Part shown: in pieces, positions 10,943 through 20,470 of the stretch | Numbering within the stretch: the first letter of the stretch is position 1 | Layout of the letters: each line of letters opens with the position of its first letter | From: Trichomonas vaginalis G3 | Taxonomy: Eukaryota; Parabasalia; Trichomonadida; Trichomonadidae | Length of the DNA: 64,000 bases | Reading direction: 5' to 3' | NCBI RefSeq assembly: GCF_026262505.1 | Contig: NC_067207.1 | Coordinates: forward strand, 19,622,082-19,686,081 | The notes under the pieces: generated by a model | What the model saw: only the letters and a program-made list of their open reading frames with translations | Told to the model about the DNA's origin: nothing | The model's database searches: none | Translations under genes and position numbers: made by a program

Positions 10943-12405
10943 ATGTACGCCGCTCAGAATATAACGCAACAGTTTTGGATGCCATGAACGGAAATGTTTC
11001 CGAATGGTATAACGAATGCGACAATGCCATTAGAAGGTCAGAAATAGTTCCTGGAACTTACGAATATACAACTGCTGTTTCTTATGGAAACGTAGGTGAG
11101 TTTGGAGAAGGTTCTTCAACAACAGTAGATATTGCTTGCGACAGGTTTCATATTATTTTATTGACAACTCATTCTTATACGTGGAACAAGATATTGAAAT
11201 AAAACCTTCTGCCAAGTTGTCTGACAAGAAAGGTTGCAATGGAATTTTCTATGTCGGATACCAATATGCTCCAGAAGTTTTCATGGGATATAAGATATAT
11301 TCTAACTCTGACTTAGTTCAAACAGTAACATGGGCAAACTATGAATGGTTCGCTTTGAGAAACTCAGTAAACCACAAGCTAAGAAACAAACAGACCAGTA
11401 TGCAAAATTGAAAAATAAGAAGACTTGACCCTAACGTTCCAGGAGTTTATGTTAACCTTTCTGGTTCAGATGGAACTGCTGCCACTAAAGTAAAACTGAA
11501 ACTTAGAGTTCCTTTGTCATCTTTCCTCATCTTCAGGTTTTAAGATACTTGCCAAACTGGGCAGGAAAAATTTCTATCGAACTTACTCCAAGCAAAAATA
11601 ACTTAGTCATTGCACCAACACAAGACCCATTCAGCATTACTGTAGCTGGAACTGGTGGAGCCAAGTTCTGTGACTTTTGCAAAGACAAAGTTGACTTAGA
11701 CTTTGGTTTCTCAACTTCAACAATGAAGTAAACTATTATTTCAATGCTGCTGGAACTGCTTGGGACCCAGTTAAGTTTACATGCGAAAAAATTTGAATGC
11801 AAGAGAATAGAAAGCAGACTTGCAGTCTATATGTTGGACCCAGATATTTCAAATGCTTTAGCTGCCAAATATATTGCAGTTCCACTTATGTTCCCTATAC
11901 AACCAAATATCTGTCAAAGACTTTGCAGGTGAAGTTGGAAACCAAAGTGCTGACCCAGGTGCAAGAACAGATATTGCTTTAACAACTGCAATGAAACATG
12001 CAGATACTATGTTTGTACTGTTCAGACGAACTATAAATGACTATTCTTGTTTCTACAACCCCGGTATTAAATATCATATAAACATAGTGGCAAATATTAT
12101 CCAAGAGAAGAATATTCTACAGTTGAGGATATGAGGTCACAACTTGACATTAGATGCTATGAACTTTAACAACAACTTCACAACAACCATTAACCCTGAA
12201 ATGCAAAGTTCTATTATGCCATATGTAAAGTATGGACTCATACAGGAGGTCAAAAAACTCAATATACAAATGGAGACCGTTCAAACTTTTGGCTTGGCAT
12301 TCCATTTGCTGACTCAGAAGACTTTATGGGTGGTATTTCAACTGTTGGTACTGTACAAATACAATATACTGGTGACAGAGACGGTCCAGATGAACTGAGA
12401 GCAAA
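10943..12405 (+). pseudogene. probable Polinton major capsid protein (double jelly roll), broken
   Basis: Beta-rich sequence with aromatic and Asn-rich strands, including QFWMP near the start, EWYNECDNAIRRSEIVPGTY, and a YLPNWAGKISIEL segment like the strand region of Polinton double-jelly-roll capsid proteins. It lies just before the probable penton gene, the order seen in other Polintons. The region is heavily broken, at least five breaks, and the 3' end is uncertain because plus- and minus-strand frames overlap near 12405-12600. Assignment rests on composition, position and short motifs, so a structure-based profile search is the natural test. Confidence 0.5.
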
Positions 12406-12410
12406 GAAGT

Positions 12411-12853
12411 TTAACAAAACCAATAGCACTTTTCACGGAAGATGCTCTTTTGAAGATTCGTTCGATGAAACCTGCTGGGGCTCCTCAGATTGGCAATAAC
12501 GACAGCTTCCATCGAGCAGATTTTTGGCAGCAGGTCAGTAAGTTGTTCTTGAACTGACTTCTCTCCGTCAAATATTGACAGTACGGCCAGTTTTGACATA
12601 ATATTTATTATAAACTTACCTTTAGTAATATCTGTAAGTTTTGAAGTTATATTTTGTCTGCTTCAAGAACTTTCACCATTTCAGTTATACCAACTTTCTT
12701 TGCTTTATGAAAATATTTAGGTTCAGCAAAGACTGCTATTCTATAACATTTTCCATTGTTTGTGTAAAGAACTATTCTGTCAATGTATTTGTATTGTTTG
12801 TGAGTATAAACTTTGTTCTGCTTCAATTCAATAAGATATCCGAATACGTCCAT
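12411..12853 (-). pseudogene. small Polinton gene of unknown function (minus strand)
   Basis: Starts with an ATG at 12853, only 18 bp from the divergent ATG at 12872. The N-terminal part (MDVFGYLIELKQNKVYTHKQ then IDRIVLYTNNGKCYRIAV) looks like a small alpha/beta domain; the rest includes SIFDGEKSVQEQLTDLLPKI. No family recognised. It converges on the major capsid region. Looks broken, about one break. Confidence 0.4.
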
Positions 12854-12871
12854 CTTTTTATTCTAAGTAAA
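12854..12871. promoter_or_regulatory. 18-bp divergent promoter
   Basis: The only sequence between two divergent ATGs. It contains TTCTAAGTAAAA directly before the plus-strand start; the related GCTAAGTAA precedes the start at 13452. Confidence 0.45.
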
Positions 12872-13447
12872 ATGTCATTTCCGAAAAATAGAAGCGTAAG
12901 TGTTTCAAAAGGTTTAATGGCGGTGGCAGATGTGAAGTTAAATTCACCAACTCAAACAAACAGTCAAAGTGTTATTGTCAATGTCAAAGACAGAGATGTT
13001 GAAGTGGGGAAACCATACGAAGACGAAGATGGTATAACAATTGTTCCTGTAAAAGACAACATATCCTGAAGTTAACAGAGACTTAAGTTCTGTTGCAGAT
13101 ATTCGAAACGACTACCAACAACTGAAAGACAAACTTCAAACTCAGGAGAAGATTTGTCAAGCTTTAAGTATAATGTTAAACTTGGTCGAACACAACCCTG
13201 TAAAAGTGAACTCATATGTCATTGCACCTCATGAAGTTTGAAAGAACTATTGAAACTTTTGACAGAGGCAGACGATATAAACATCAAAGAAATAGAACCC
13301 GACATTGGTTGCTGTGGTGTTTCATATAATGCCATTGACAAGATATACGTTATGAAAGGAGGTGAAACGTTGAACTTAAAGTATAGTTTCCCAGACGTCA
13401 TAAAAATATTTGACGACCACAACATTTCATTAAAATTTATTTGCTAA
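12872..13447 (+). pseudogene. small Polinton gene of unknown function
   Basis: ATG at 12872 follows TTCTAAGTAAAA. The N-terminal part is MSFPKNRSVSVSKGLMAVAD; further on there is a DYQQLKDKLQTQEKICQAL helix and near the end YSFPDVIKIFDDHNISLKFI. No family recognised. It ends four bases before the probable penton gene, so the two may be co-expressed. Broken, one or two breaks. Confidence 0.4.
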
Positions 13448-13451
13448 GTAA

Positions 13452-14249
13452 ATGGCAGAAGACATAATGGTTTATACTATTACGACTAAAAACCCTGAGT
13501 CATATAATTCTATAACAACAAACTTACAAAGTCCTCAAGGACGGTATTGTAAACTAACTTTAAACACAATGACGACTAAAGCCTGTTTTGCTCTTTTGAC
13601 ACCAGGAGACTTTATTGTTGTGAATGGTAAAAAATACTCCTTTGAAGATACTTACTCAGATATACCACCAACAGGTTTTGTTGACTTATTTAATACTTTA
13701 AGTACGGGTGTAACATGTGCTGCAACTAGAGCAGGTTTCATTATGTTTGGATGTCCGACTGAGTTTACTATAAACGATATGAGCTATAATACAAAACTTA
13801 TTTCTGGTTTTTACTACCAACAGTTTCCTATAACAGGAAAAGGTGTCATACAAGGAATGTCTATTCCATTGACATTAAGCACACCAATCTTATATATTGT
13901 TTCAAACTTAGGTTCAAAGTGTTATTCGAATGTCGACAGAAACTATTATGACCAAAAGATACTTATGCGTATAAACAATACTTTCTCTGCTGGTTTGCCT
14001 ATTGTTCATTCGAATGCAGAATTTTCAACCTTAGTGAACTCAAACACTTTGGCAAGTATAACGTTGACATTAGTTGACGCAAACTTTGTTCCTGTAAAAC
14101 TTTTATGTCCTATGTATTTGTCAATGACGGCAGAAAGTTTCGAATTGGAAGATGCAACTGGTGAAAGTATTGTATTACAAGAACAACTTCAACAACAAAT
14201 AGCTCAAGAACAACAAATGCAACAAATGGAACAACAAAGTCAAGAATAA
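13452..14249 (+). CDS. probable Polinton minor capsid (penton) protein, 265 aa
   Basis: Whole frame. Residues ~1-235 are almost all short beta strands with Thr, Ser and Asn turns; the SITLTLVDANFVPVKLL segment near 205-220 resembles the last strands of the single-jelly-roll penton proteins of Polintons and virophages, which typically have an LTL.D..G.PV.L pattern. The last ~30 residues are a Gln-rich tail (QEQLQQQIAQEQQMQQ) that may mediate partner contacts. It follows the major capsid region, the expected order. The start is preceded by GCTAAGTAA, like the 12872 gene. Identity is inferred from position and strand pattern, not from catalytic residues. Confidence 0.5.
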   Translation: MAEDIMVYTITTKNPESYNSITTNLQSPQGRYCKLTLNTMTTKACFALLTPGDFIVVNGKKYSFEDTYSDIPPTGFVDLFNTLSTGVTCAATRAGFIMFGCPTEFTINDMSYNTKLISGFYYQQFPITGKGVIQGMSIPLTLSTPILYIVSNLGSKCYSNVDRNYYDQKILMRINNTFSAGLPIVHSNAEFSTLVNSNTLASITLTLVDANFVPVKLLCPMYLSMTAESFELEDATGESIVLQEQLQQQIAQEQQMQQMEQQSQE

Positions 14250-14280
14250 AAAAATAATATTTTTTTTTATTTTTATAAAA

Positions 14281-15516
14281 ATGTACAGAATAGATGTTTC
14301 AGATTTTTATGACTTCCAAGCATTCAGAAATATGTGTCCATTTCGAGACTATAACAAAGCAGTCGAGAATTTGAAACGTTTAGTCATTTATGTTGACTCT
14401 GCCCCAGAATGTTATGTTATGAAAGAATGGGATGTTGTCTTTAACAAACCAAGAGCAACAATAGTTTCAGAACAAGAATGTAGACAGAAACTTAAGAAAA
14501 TAAAAGTCGTACAAGTTGGCATGAAGATGTTAGATGCTTGGGATATCTTATTGTCAAAGTTAGAAGATTTTTCAGTTCGAGGTATAAAGTTCTATAAACC
14601 TTCTCCAAACTTCTATTCTATCTTCACTGGATATAAATATGAACAAGTAGAATGGAAAGAAAATATTATAGAAGCTTGGTTAGACCATGTCAAAGAAATT
14701 ATATGCAATGGAAACGAAAAGGTTTATGAGTATATCTTATGTTGGTTTGCAAACATCTTACAACATCCAAGTGCTAAAAATGAAACTGCTCTCATTATAA
14801 TTGGAAAACAAGGAACTGGTAAGAACACATTCTTTACAGATATCTTATGCAAACTGTTAGAAGGTTATTCGAACCCTAATATGACAAACTTAGAAAACAT
14901 CTGTGGCAAGTTTAACTCCTCAATAGAGAATATGAAACTTATAGTTTGCAATGAACTTCAAAGTATAGATACAACAAAAGTTTTGAACTCAGATGCTTTG
15001 AAGAGTCTTATAACAGACAAAGTTGGAGTTGTTGAAAGAAAGTATAAAGACCAAAGAGTTTGTGAAAATGTTGCAAACTTCATTATGGTTTCAAACAATG
15101 TTGTTCCGATGAAGTTAGAAAGTTCTGACAGAAGATATGTAGTTGTCAGAACGTCAGATTCTCATATGCAAGATACAGAATATTTTGACGACTTAGCAGA
15201 AACTTTGACATCTGACTTTTACAACCACTTGTTCTCATATTTCATGACATTAGATATTTCTAAGTTCAATCCAAGACAAATTCCACATACCGAAGAGAGA
15301 CAAACATTGTTAGAAGCAAACAAGAGTGTATATGAACTGTTCATAGATGAAACTGACTTTGTGTCATTAGATGAAAGGTCTTTATATGATGAATATAAAC
15401 AATATTGTCAAGAATATGGTTATATGACAGCGTCTAAACGAACATTCTTGGCAAATGTCAAAAGTCTTTTAGACGTACAGAATGGTGTATATACAAAGAA
15501 AAATTTTTATGAGTAA
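14281..15516 (+). CDS. SF3-type helicase (D5-like/DUF5906), 411 aa
   Basis: Whole frame. Walker A GKQGTGKN at 175-182, Walker B-like KLIVCNE at 219-225, a VSNN sensor motif at 270-273 and a SSDRRYVVV arginine-finger region at 281-289 give the order of superfamily 3 helicases as found in virophages, NCLDV D5 proteins and plasmid primases. The ~170 residues before the ATPase core carry no recognisable primase motif. Likely role: unwinding or loading during replication with the element's own PolB. It follows the penton gene by 31 bp, with an ATTTTTATAAAAATG start context. Among intact genes of the element this is one of the best-supported. Confidence 0.8.
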   Translation: MYRIDVSDFYDFQAFRNMCPFRDYNKAVENLKRLVIYVDSAPECYVMKEWDVVFNKPRATIVSEQECRQKLKKIKVVQVGMKMLDAWDILLSKLEDFSVRGIKFYKPSPNFYSIFTGYKYEQVEWKENIIEAWLDHVKEIICNGNEKVYEYILCWFANILQHPSAKNETALIIIGKQGTGKNTFFTDILCKLLEGYSNPNMTNLENICGKFNSSIENMKLIVCNELQSIDTTKVLNSDALKSLITDKVGVVERKYKDQRVCENVANFIMVSNNVVPMKLESSDRRYVVVRTSDSHMQDTEYFDDLAETLTSDFYNHLFSYFMTLDISKFNPRQIPHTEERQTLLEANKSVYELFIDETDFVSLDERSLYDEYKQYCQEYGYMTASKRTFLANVKSLLDVQNGVYTKKNFYE

Positions 15517-15554
15517 ATTTTAAAAAAAATATTTTTTTTATCCGATAGAAAAAG

Positions 15555-15976
15555 ATGGCAAAATTCATCTCAGTAAATAAGTACATGTCAGGACTTAAAG
15601 AAGAACTAGACCCATTCACATATTTGAATGTTTACTTCTACCATTTTGAAAAGTCTTCATTCAGCAAAGTTTGGAACATCGAACCAGTTAAGTTTGCTAT
15701 ATTGTGACTAAAAATGGTGCGAAATTTGAAGACTTAGACATAGAAGGTTTGTTAGCAGTCAAAGAAAGTTTTGACAGAAGGTTCTCAAACCTTAAAGAAG
15801 GCAAAGCATACAAACTTGTTATACCTTATGAACCAAAGAAAGCAGACGACTATGAATATTATGAGTCTAAGATAGTTGAAGTTCAAGGTAAATTGGGTAA
15901 AAAGATTTTAGAGTCTAAGCCAGTGTTTGCTCCTAAAGAGGAAGAGAACATTGACATTGACCCAGAAATGTTCTAA
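15555..15976 (+). pseudogene. small Polinton gene of unknown function
   Basis: Starts MAKFISVNKYMSGLKEELDP and ends in an acidic EEENIDIDPEMF tail. The middle includes FSKVWNIEPVKFAI and KAYKLVIPYEPKKADDYEYY. No family recognised; the size and acidic end would suit a small DNA-binding or scaffold protein, but nothing supports this directly. Follows the helicase gene by 38 bp and converges on the minus-strand gene at 15993. Broken, about one break. Confidence 0.4.
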
Positions 15977-15992
15977 AAATAAAATTTTATTT

Positions 15993-16445
15993 TTACATGT
16001 CAAATTTCTTTTTCTCTGGAACTGGTTCAGGTTCTTTCTTCTCTTCTTCTACTTTCTTTTCTTTCTTTTCTCTCTTCTTCTTTTCTGGTGGAGTTATGTC
16101 AAATTTGGCGCAACTATATTTATGTAAAAGTTCTTTGTCCTTTAATAGCTCATCTATTCTGTTTTCTATTTCATCTTCAAGAACAGCGCATGTGTCTTCT
16201 TTGCATTCTAAGAACTTTTGTTGGACTTCATCTTTCCAATCGGTGTCATCTCTGTCAACAAGTCTGTCATTGACAAATTTTAAGACTGCTCTTTGTAATG
16301 TTTTATGGTTCTTGTCATATTCCCAGAAACAGAACTTTAGAACAAATTCACCTTTCTTGTTTACACTATGTAAGATTTTATGGTCGACAGATGTTTTGCT
16401 GTCGAAAAGTTTGTCTCGAATATAGATAGCGAAATCGCTAGACAT
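15993..16445 (-). CDS. hypothetical Polinton protein with Lys/Glu tail (150 aa)
   Basis: Whole frame, ATG at 16445. Residues 1-110 look globular (MSSDFAIYIRDKLFDSKTSV, then KFCFWEYDKNHKTLQRAVLK); residues 115-150 are a charged KKKREKKEKKVEEEKKEPEP tail. No family recognised. Its start is 36 bp from the divergent start of the packaging ATPase, which suggests shared control and perhaps a role in assembly. Confidence 0.55.
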   Translation of the reverse strand: MSSDFAIYIRDKLFDSKTSVDHKILHSVNKKGEFVLKFCFWEYDKNHKTLQRAVLKFVNDRLVDRDDTDWKDEVQQKFLECKEDTCAVLEDEIENRIDELLKDKELLHKYSCAKFDITPPEKKKREKKEKKVEEEKKEPEPVPEKKKFDM

Positions 16446-16481
16446 TTTCTAAAAGATAAAAATTTTAATTTTTCTAAAAAT
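16446..16481. promoter_or_regulatory. 36-bp divergent promoter (unknown gene / packaging ATPase)
   Basis: All sequence between two divergent ATGs. TTTTTCTAAAAATATG leads into the ATPase start, and a TTCTAAAAG lies at the other side. Same TTCTA core as at 12854, 26440 and 28535. Confidence 0.45.
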
Positions 16482-17354
16482 ATGTTAGAAAAAAAGTTTG
16501 CTGACATTGACAAAAAATTTGAGAATGTTTTAAACAAGAACAAGAGGAAGTTAGAAAATGCTCAGATAAAACCTATACATGACAAGTTCTTATTTGCTCA
16601 GAATGGTATAACAGGTCTAATTGCACCACCTGGGTCGGGTAAGACTTTCACTTATCTTAAAATGGCTGCACAACAACAAGAACTAGATGAGAAGAACCCA
16701 TTCTATGAGTTAGTTGTTATTTGTAGTACTTCTGGTCAATTTGACCAAACCGTCAATTCGTTCAAAGATATTATAAAGAAGTCTAAGTTAGTATGTATAA
16801 AAGACTCTGAGTTGTTGGATTGTATAAAGAAGTACCAAAGAAGAGTTTTGAAGTATAATGCTATAAATGAGTATATAAATTCTAAGTTTAAAGACCCAAA
16901 TGAGGAAATGCAGAGAATATTAGAGAAGAAACACTTCAGAAACAAACAGAAAGAGATAGAATACATTTCGAAGAAATTGCAATCTTACGATTGGAAAACG
17001 TACCCTCATAGATGTCTTCTTATCTTAGATGACTTTGCTTCTCATCCTTTGTTAAAGAATAGAGAACAAGACATGTGTCGAATTCTTAAGAAGCTCAGAC
17101 ACTTTAACATCTCAGTCGTAATATGTGTACAGACAGCAAAGAGTTTAAGTAAGGATGTTAAAAGAATACTTACTGACATAATACTTTTCCCCGGATTGTC
17201 CGAAGACGATTTCATGGAACTTATGAAAGAGTCCATGGCAGGTAAGTTTGACAGATATGAACTATGGGAGAAGTATAAAGTCATACAAGACCCTCATACT
17301 TCTTTCAGAATTCATATCTACGCAAACAAAGTTCAAATTGTAAAAAGTCAATAA
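16482..17354 (+). CDS. A32-type DNA-packaging ATPase (FtsK/HerA superfamily), 290 aa
   Basis: Walker A APPGSGKT at 48-55 and Walker B CLLILDDFAS at about 178-187, with an ICVQTAKSL sensor-like segment at 214-222, give the compact packaging ATPase of Polintons, virophages and NCLDVs (poxvirus A32 relatives). The family pumps viral DNA into capsids. The ATG at 16482 is chosen rather than an in-frame upstream one at 16380, because it follows the TTCTA promoter core and avoids overlap with the divergent gene. Whole. Length is normal for the family. Confidence 0.82.
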   Translation: MLEKKFADIDKKFENVLNKNKRKLENAQIKPIHDKFLFAQNGITGLIAPPGSGKTFTYLKMAAQQQELDEKNPFYELVVICSTSGQFDQTVNSFKDIIKKSKLVCIKDSELLDCIKKYQRRVLKYNAINEYINSKFKDPNEEMQRILEKKHFRNKQKEIEYISKKLQSYDWKTYPHRCLLILDDFASHPLLKNREQDMCRILKKLRHFNISVVICVQTAKSLSKDVKRILTDIILFPGLSEDDFMELMKESMAGKFDRYELWEKYKVIQDPHTSFRIHIYANKVQIVKSQ

Positions 17355-17798
17355 AAATAAAGAGTTCATTTACTCTGCTTGTTTGAAGTTGTCAAAATAC
17401 TCTGTTATTTTTCACGATTTTCATAGAGTTTTGGCGACTGAGTTTTTTTACTTACTCGCTGTTCTTCACTGTTTTCATACGGAATCTCTTCTCTCGGTTT
17501 TCCGAGGGAAGCAAGCATATGAGGAAATTCATGAAATTTGGTCATTTTTCAGCAAAAATAATGTTTAGGTGAAGAGGTGAGATCTAACCTGTTTTCTCAC
17601 CTGTTTTCTCACCTCTTTTTTTCACAACCGTTTTACATGGTAAACGTTATTTTTGGAATTTTGTGAAAACTCAACGGTTTGACACAAGCCCTAAAAATTA
17701 TTTTACTCAGAATTTTGTGCTGAATTCAGCAAAAATAATGTTTAGGTGAAGTGGTGAGATCTCACCTGTTTTCTCACCTGTTTTCTCACCTCTTTTTT
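17355..17798. repeat. non-coding region with a 90-bp direct duplication
   Basis: Copies at 17550-17639 and 17727-17816 differ at only a few bases. Each holds GGTGAGATCT followed by two TTTTCTCACCT units; the second copy has the full palindrome GGTGAGATCTCACC. Related inverted copies lie at 18819-18870, 19151-19215 and 19280-19320, so this family flanks the gene at 17799-18740 on both sides. The second copy runs into the last codons of that gene. Confidence 0.65.
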
Positions 17799-18740
17799 TC
17801 ACAAGCGTTTTACATGAATTGTACGATGTATATTTGAAATCCTAAACAATTTCGTAGCTTCTATTTCTTCTTTTAGTACATCGAATGTTTTAACGATACC
17901 GAAAGTTTCTTTATACTTCTTCTTGACGTCAGATAGAAGGAAATCTTCTGCTGTTGGATAGTTTTTGTTCAGAAATTCTAACATATCCATTTTATCTTCT
18001 GCTGGCTTTTCTGCTTCTTTCTTTAAATCTGCATAGTCGTTTCTCATTCTTTCTATCTCTTTGACTGAGTAGTTATATCTCCTCATTGCTGCTTTACATT
18101 TAGAACATTGCGGGTTCATTTTTGCGTTATATTCTGAAACCTTACCTGCTAAAACAACTAAAGCGTCAATTGCTCTCTTCATCTCAAACATAGCGGGTCT
18201 TATTTGTTCATTCCATACCTTACCTCTTCTATCTTCATCTCTTATTTCCCAAACACATTCTGCAACTAACGAAACAAAGTTGTCGTAGGTCTTAAACTCC
18301 CCCGATTTATATATGTCAGAAACATTCTTATATACCATGTCGCAATCTTTGTCCATAACCTTATGGTTGCAATGAAATCCTAGAAACTCATAGTTTACCT
18401 TTCGTATGAACTTCTTTATTTCTACTGAGTCAGTTGCTTTGACTTCTATTTCGTCGAATTCAGGAATAGTGAGTTTTTGTTGTTGGATTTCAGGTAGTTT
18501 AGGTAAATGGTCAATAATGTCCTGCATTTCATAAAGATACTGTTCATTTTCTTCATTCTGTGCGGTACAGTCTAAATTACTTGTTAAAAATTCCTGCTTT
18601 ATCTTCTGGATTTTTGTTTCGAAAGTATATGAAGAAGGAATGAAGTTTTTCATCTCTACTAACATTGACGTAGGATTCATAACAAACGAGTTTGGTGCTG
18701 TAGTTGTTTGTATTGCTGTTGTGCCGATTGTTGAAATCAT
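17799..18740 (-). CDS. hypothetical Polinton protein, 313 aa
   Basis: Whole frame. The ATG at 18740 (MISTIGTTAIQTT) is preferred over one at 18809, whose extra residues would be an AT-rich hydrophobic leader from promoter-like sequence. Mostly helical, with a CSKCKAAMRR pair of cysteines near residue 210, FHCNHK near 120, and a coiled segment (SVKEIERMRNDYADLKKEAE). No family recognised; a small zinc site is possible. It is flanked by palindromic repeats of the 17550 family and by the hairpins at 18920-19064. Confidence 0.5.
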   Translation of the reverse strand: MISTIGTTAIQTTTAPNSFVMNPTSMLVEMKNFIPSSYTFETKIQKIKQEFLTSNLDCTAQNEENEQYLYEMQDIIDHLPKLPEIQQQKLTIPEFDEIEVKATDSVEIKKFIRKVNYEFLGFHCNHKVMDKDCDMVYKNVSDIYKSGEFKTYDNFVSLVAECVWEIRDEDRRGKVWNEQIRPAMFEMKRAIDALVVLAGKVSEYNAKMNPQCSKCKAAMRRYNYSVKEIERMRNDYADLKKEAEKPAEDKMDMLEFLNKNYPTAEDFLLSDVKKKYKETFGIVKTFDVLKEEIEATKLFRISNIHRTIHVKRL

Positions 18741-19374
18741 ATCTTTTATACAAAATAAAAAAATAAAAAAAATAAAACTAACTTTATTTTTTATTTCGGG
18801 AAAATTCATGAAAATTCAAGAGGGTAGAAATGAGGGTAGAAAACAGGTTAGATCTAACCTTCTACCCGACATTCTCGTCAAATACAAAAAAATGACACTT
18901 TTTCATTAGATAACTGTTATTTTTTGACGAAGTGAAGGTTAACACTTCGTCAAAAAAATCCCTGAAATCATATCTTACATACAAAAAAATACAAAAAAAT
19001 GACACTTTTTCATTAGATAACTGTTATTTTTTGACGAAGTGAAGACTAACACTTCGTCAAAAAAATCCCTGAAATCATGTCTTTACATACAAAATAAAAA
19101 AATAAAACTAACTTTATTTTTTCTATCTTAAGGAAATTCATGACAAATTCAAGAGGTGAAAAAAGAGGTGAAAAAACAGGTGAGATCTCACCACTTCACC
19201 TAAACATTATTTTTGGTCATTTACACTCATTACGAAGAAGTCATGACAAAACATTTACGAAGAAGTCATGACAAATTCAAGAGGTGAAAAAAGAGGTGAA
19301 AAAACAGGTGAGATCTAACCATCTACCCGACATTCTCGTCAAATACAAAAAAATGAAAAAGTGTCATTTTTTTC
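18741..19374. repeat. non-coding region with duplicated hairpins and GGTGAGATCTCACC-type repeats
   Basis: Two near-identical ~100-bp blocks (about 18880-18980 and 18984-19090). Each holds a perfect 15-bp hairpin: arms TTTTTTGACGAAGTG at 18920-18934 with 18943-18957, and at 19027-19041 with 19050-19064, loops of 8 nt. AATGACACTTTTT, the complement of AAAAAGTGTCATT, sits beside each. Inverted copies of the 17550 repeat family are at 18819-18870, 19151-19215 and 19280-19320. Possible roles are RNA 3' ends, a replication origin or a regulatory array; none is shown. Confidence 0.6.
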
Positions 19375-19569
19375 ATGTCAGAAGACTCGAAGGTGCAACA
19401 CTTCCAAAATACCGACGAACTCAGAAGAGCAGCATGGCAGTATCTTCTTGACAACTTCTTTGAGTTCTCCAGGTACACCTTGGAAAATGCTGAAGAACTC
19501 CGACACAGAGAATTTGGAGAAATTGCACTCCAATACTACCTTGACAAACAAAGGGTAAACAAAGGGTAA
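19375..19569 (+). CDS. small Polinton protein, 64 aa
   Basis: Whole small frame starting MSEDSKVQHFQNTDELRRAA. Predicted helical, with a FFEFSRYTLENAEELRHREF middle. No family recognised. Preceded at once by AAAAAGTGTCATTTTTTTC, the same motif as before 19610 and 22890, which supports the start. Confidence 0.5.
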   Translation: MSEDSKVQHFQNTDELRRAAWQYLLDNFFEFSRYTLENAEELRHREFGEIALQYYLDKQRVNKG

Positions 19570-19609
19570 AATAAGACTAAAAACTTAACGTTTAAAAAGT
19601 GACATTTTT

Positions 19610-19810
19610 ATGAGCTCCGAGTCACCGAGAAAACTTGGTCAGATGTTAGCAGCTTACTTCCCTGAGGAGGATGGAAGCGTTACATACGTAAGGTTCAAAA
19701 ACAACGAACCTGGAATTGCGTACAAAATTCGCAATTACATGACCATGGAAGAGTACGAAAGGTTCCTACAAGAGAAACCAGCTCTAAACAACTCAGAAAA
19801 GAAAGAATAA
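19610..19810 (+). CDS. small Polinton protein, 66 aa
   Basis: Whole small frame, start MSSESPRKLGQMLAAYFPEE, middle DGSVTYVRFKNNEPGIAYKI, end MEEYERFLQEKPAL. The middle resembles the small protein at 22921 (VTRPVRFKDSEGDHEIKRKL, then KEYKNFL), so the two may be paralogues. Preceded by AAAAAGTGACATTTTT. Confidence 0.5.
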   Translation: MSSESPRKLGQMLAAYFPEEDGSVTYVRFKNNEPGIAYKIRNYMTMEEYERFLQEKPALNNSEKKE

Positions 19811-19839
19811 AAAGTTTAACTCGTAATTGTTTATTTTTT

Positions 19840-20418
19840 TTACTTGTATGGGCAAGCTGCAAGAATGAAGTCGACTATCTCAGTCTTTGTTTTGACGAGC
19901 TGGACGGCTCTTGCGAGTACGTCTGTTTTGCGGTCTCCAGCTGGTGTCTGACCTTCGTAATTGCGCATGTTCTTGAGAGCTCCAACTGTAAATGATTGTA
20001 GGATGAAGAGTCTCTCAGACTGCTTGAGGTAGTCTTCACGGTCACGAACCGAATCTGTGGTACGAGTCGAATTGGTCGACCTTAGGGAAGAGACTGAAAG
20101 CCTGTCATCTTCCATAGGGGCTGTGGCATAATCTTTGCGTAAGCGGTTCAGACCTTCTTCGAACTCTTGGTCTCTCTTCGATTTGGATTGAGATTGGAAT
20201 TGCTGGGGTGGAGCTTGCTGGAACATCCAAGGGTTGGGGAAGTAAGGCATAGGCTGAGGAGGGTAGTTCGGGAAGCCTTGTGGTGGGTAGTAACCTTGAG
20301 GTGGAAATTGGTAGTAAATCGGAGGTACTTGCTGGAACTGAGGTTGCTGAGGAGACTGTTGTGGTTCTTTAGGTTCCTCTGGTTTGGGAATGGACTGGGT
20401 TGGTGGGACGTCGGACAT
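19840..20418 (-). CDS. proline/glutamine-rich Polinton protein, 192 aa
   Basis: Whole frame. Residues 1-75 are Pro/Gln/Tyr-rich (PQGYYPPQGFPNYPPQP), 80-125 charged and Ser/Thr-rich, and the last ~65 (LKQSERLFILQSFTVGALKN to ILAACPYK) look like a small helical domain. No enzyme motif. The Pro-rich part could bind WW or SH3-type host domains; inference only. Divergent from the gene at 20869 across a 450-bp spacer filled by a 21-bp palindromic repeat. Confidence 0.55.
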   Translation of the reverse strand: MSDVPPTQSIPKPEEPKEPQQSPQQPQFQQVPPIYYQFPPQGYYPPQGFPNYPPQPMPYFPNPWMFQQAPPQQFQSQSKSKRDQEFEEGLNRLRKDYATAPMEDDRLSVSSLRSTNSTRTTDSVRDREDYLKQSERLFILQSFTVGALKNMRNYEGQTPAGDRKTDVLARAVQLVKTKTEIVDFILAACPYK

Positions 20419-20470
20419 TCGTTTGTGGCTTCACCGTCGGACCACAACGATAAAAATCTCTGCTACTAGC

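Noticed and set aside
15997-16425. Plus-strand frame opposite the 150-aa gene
   Set aside because: Ser/Phe-rich antisense of a Lys/Glu-rich coding region; the minus strand has the better start and composition.
16380-16481. Upstream in-frame ATG for the packaging ATPase
   Set aside because: It would overlap the divergent gene start and lies upstream of the TTCTA promoter core; the ATG at 16482 fits better.
18741-18809. Earlier ATG for the 313-aa gene
   Set aside because: The added residues are an AT-rich hydrophobic run from promoter-like, repeat-adjacent sequence.
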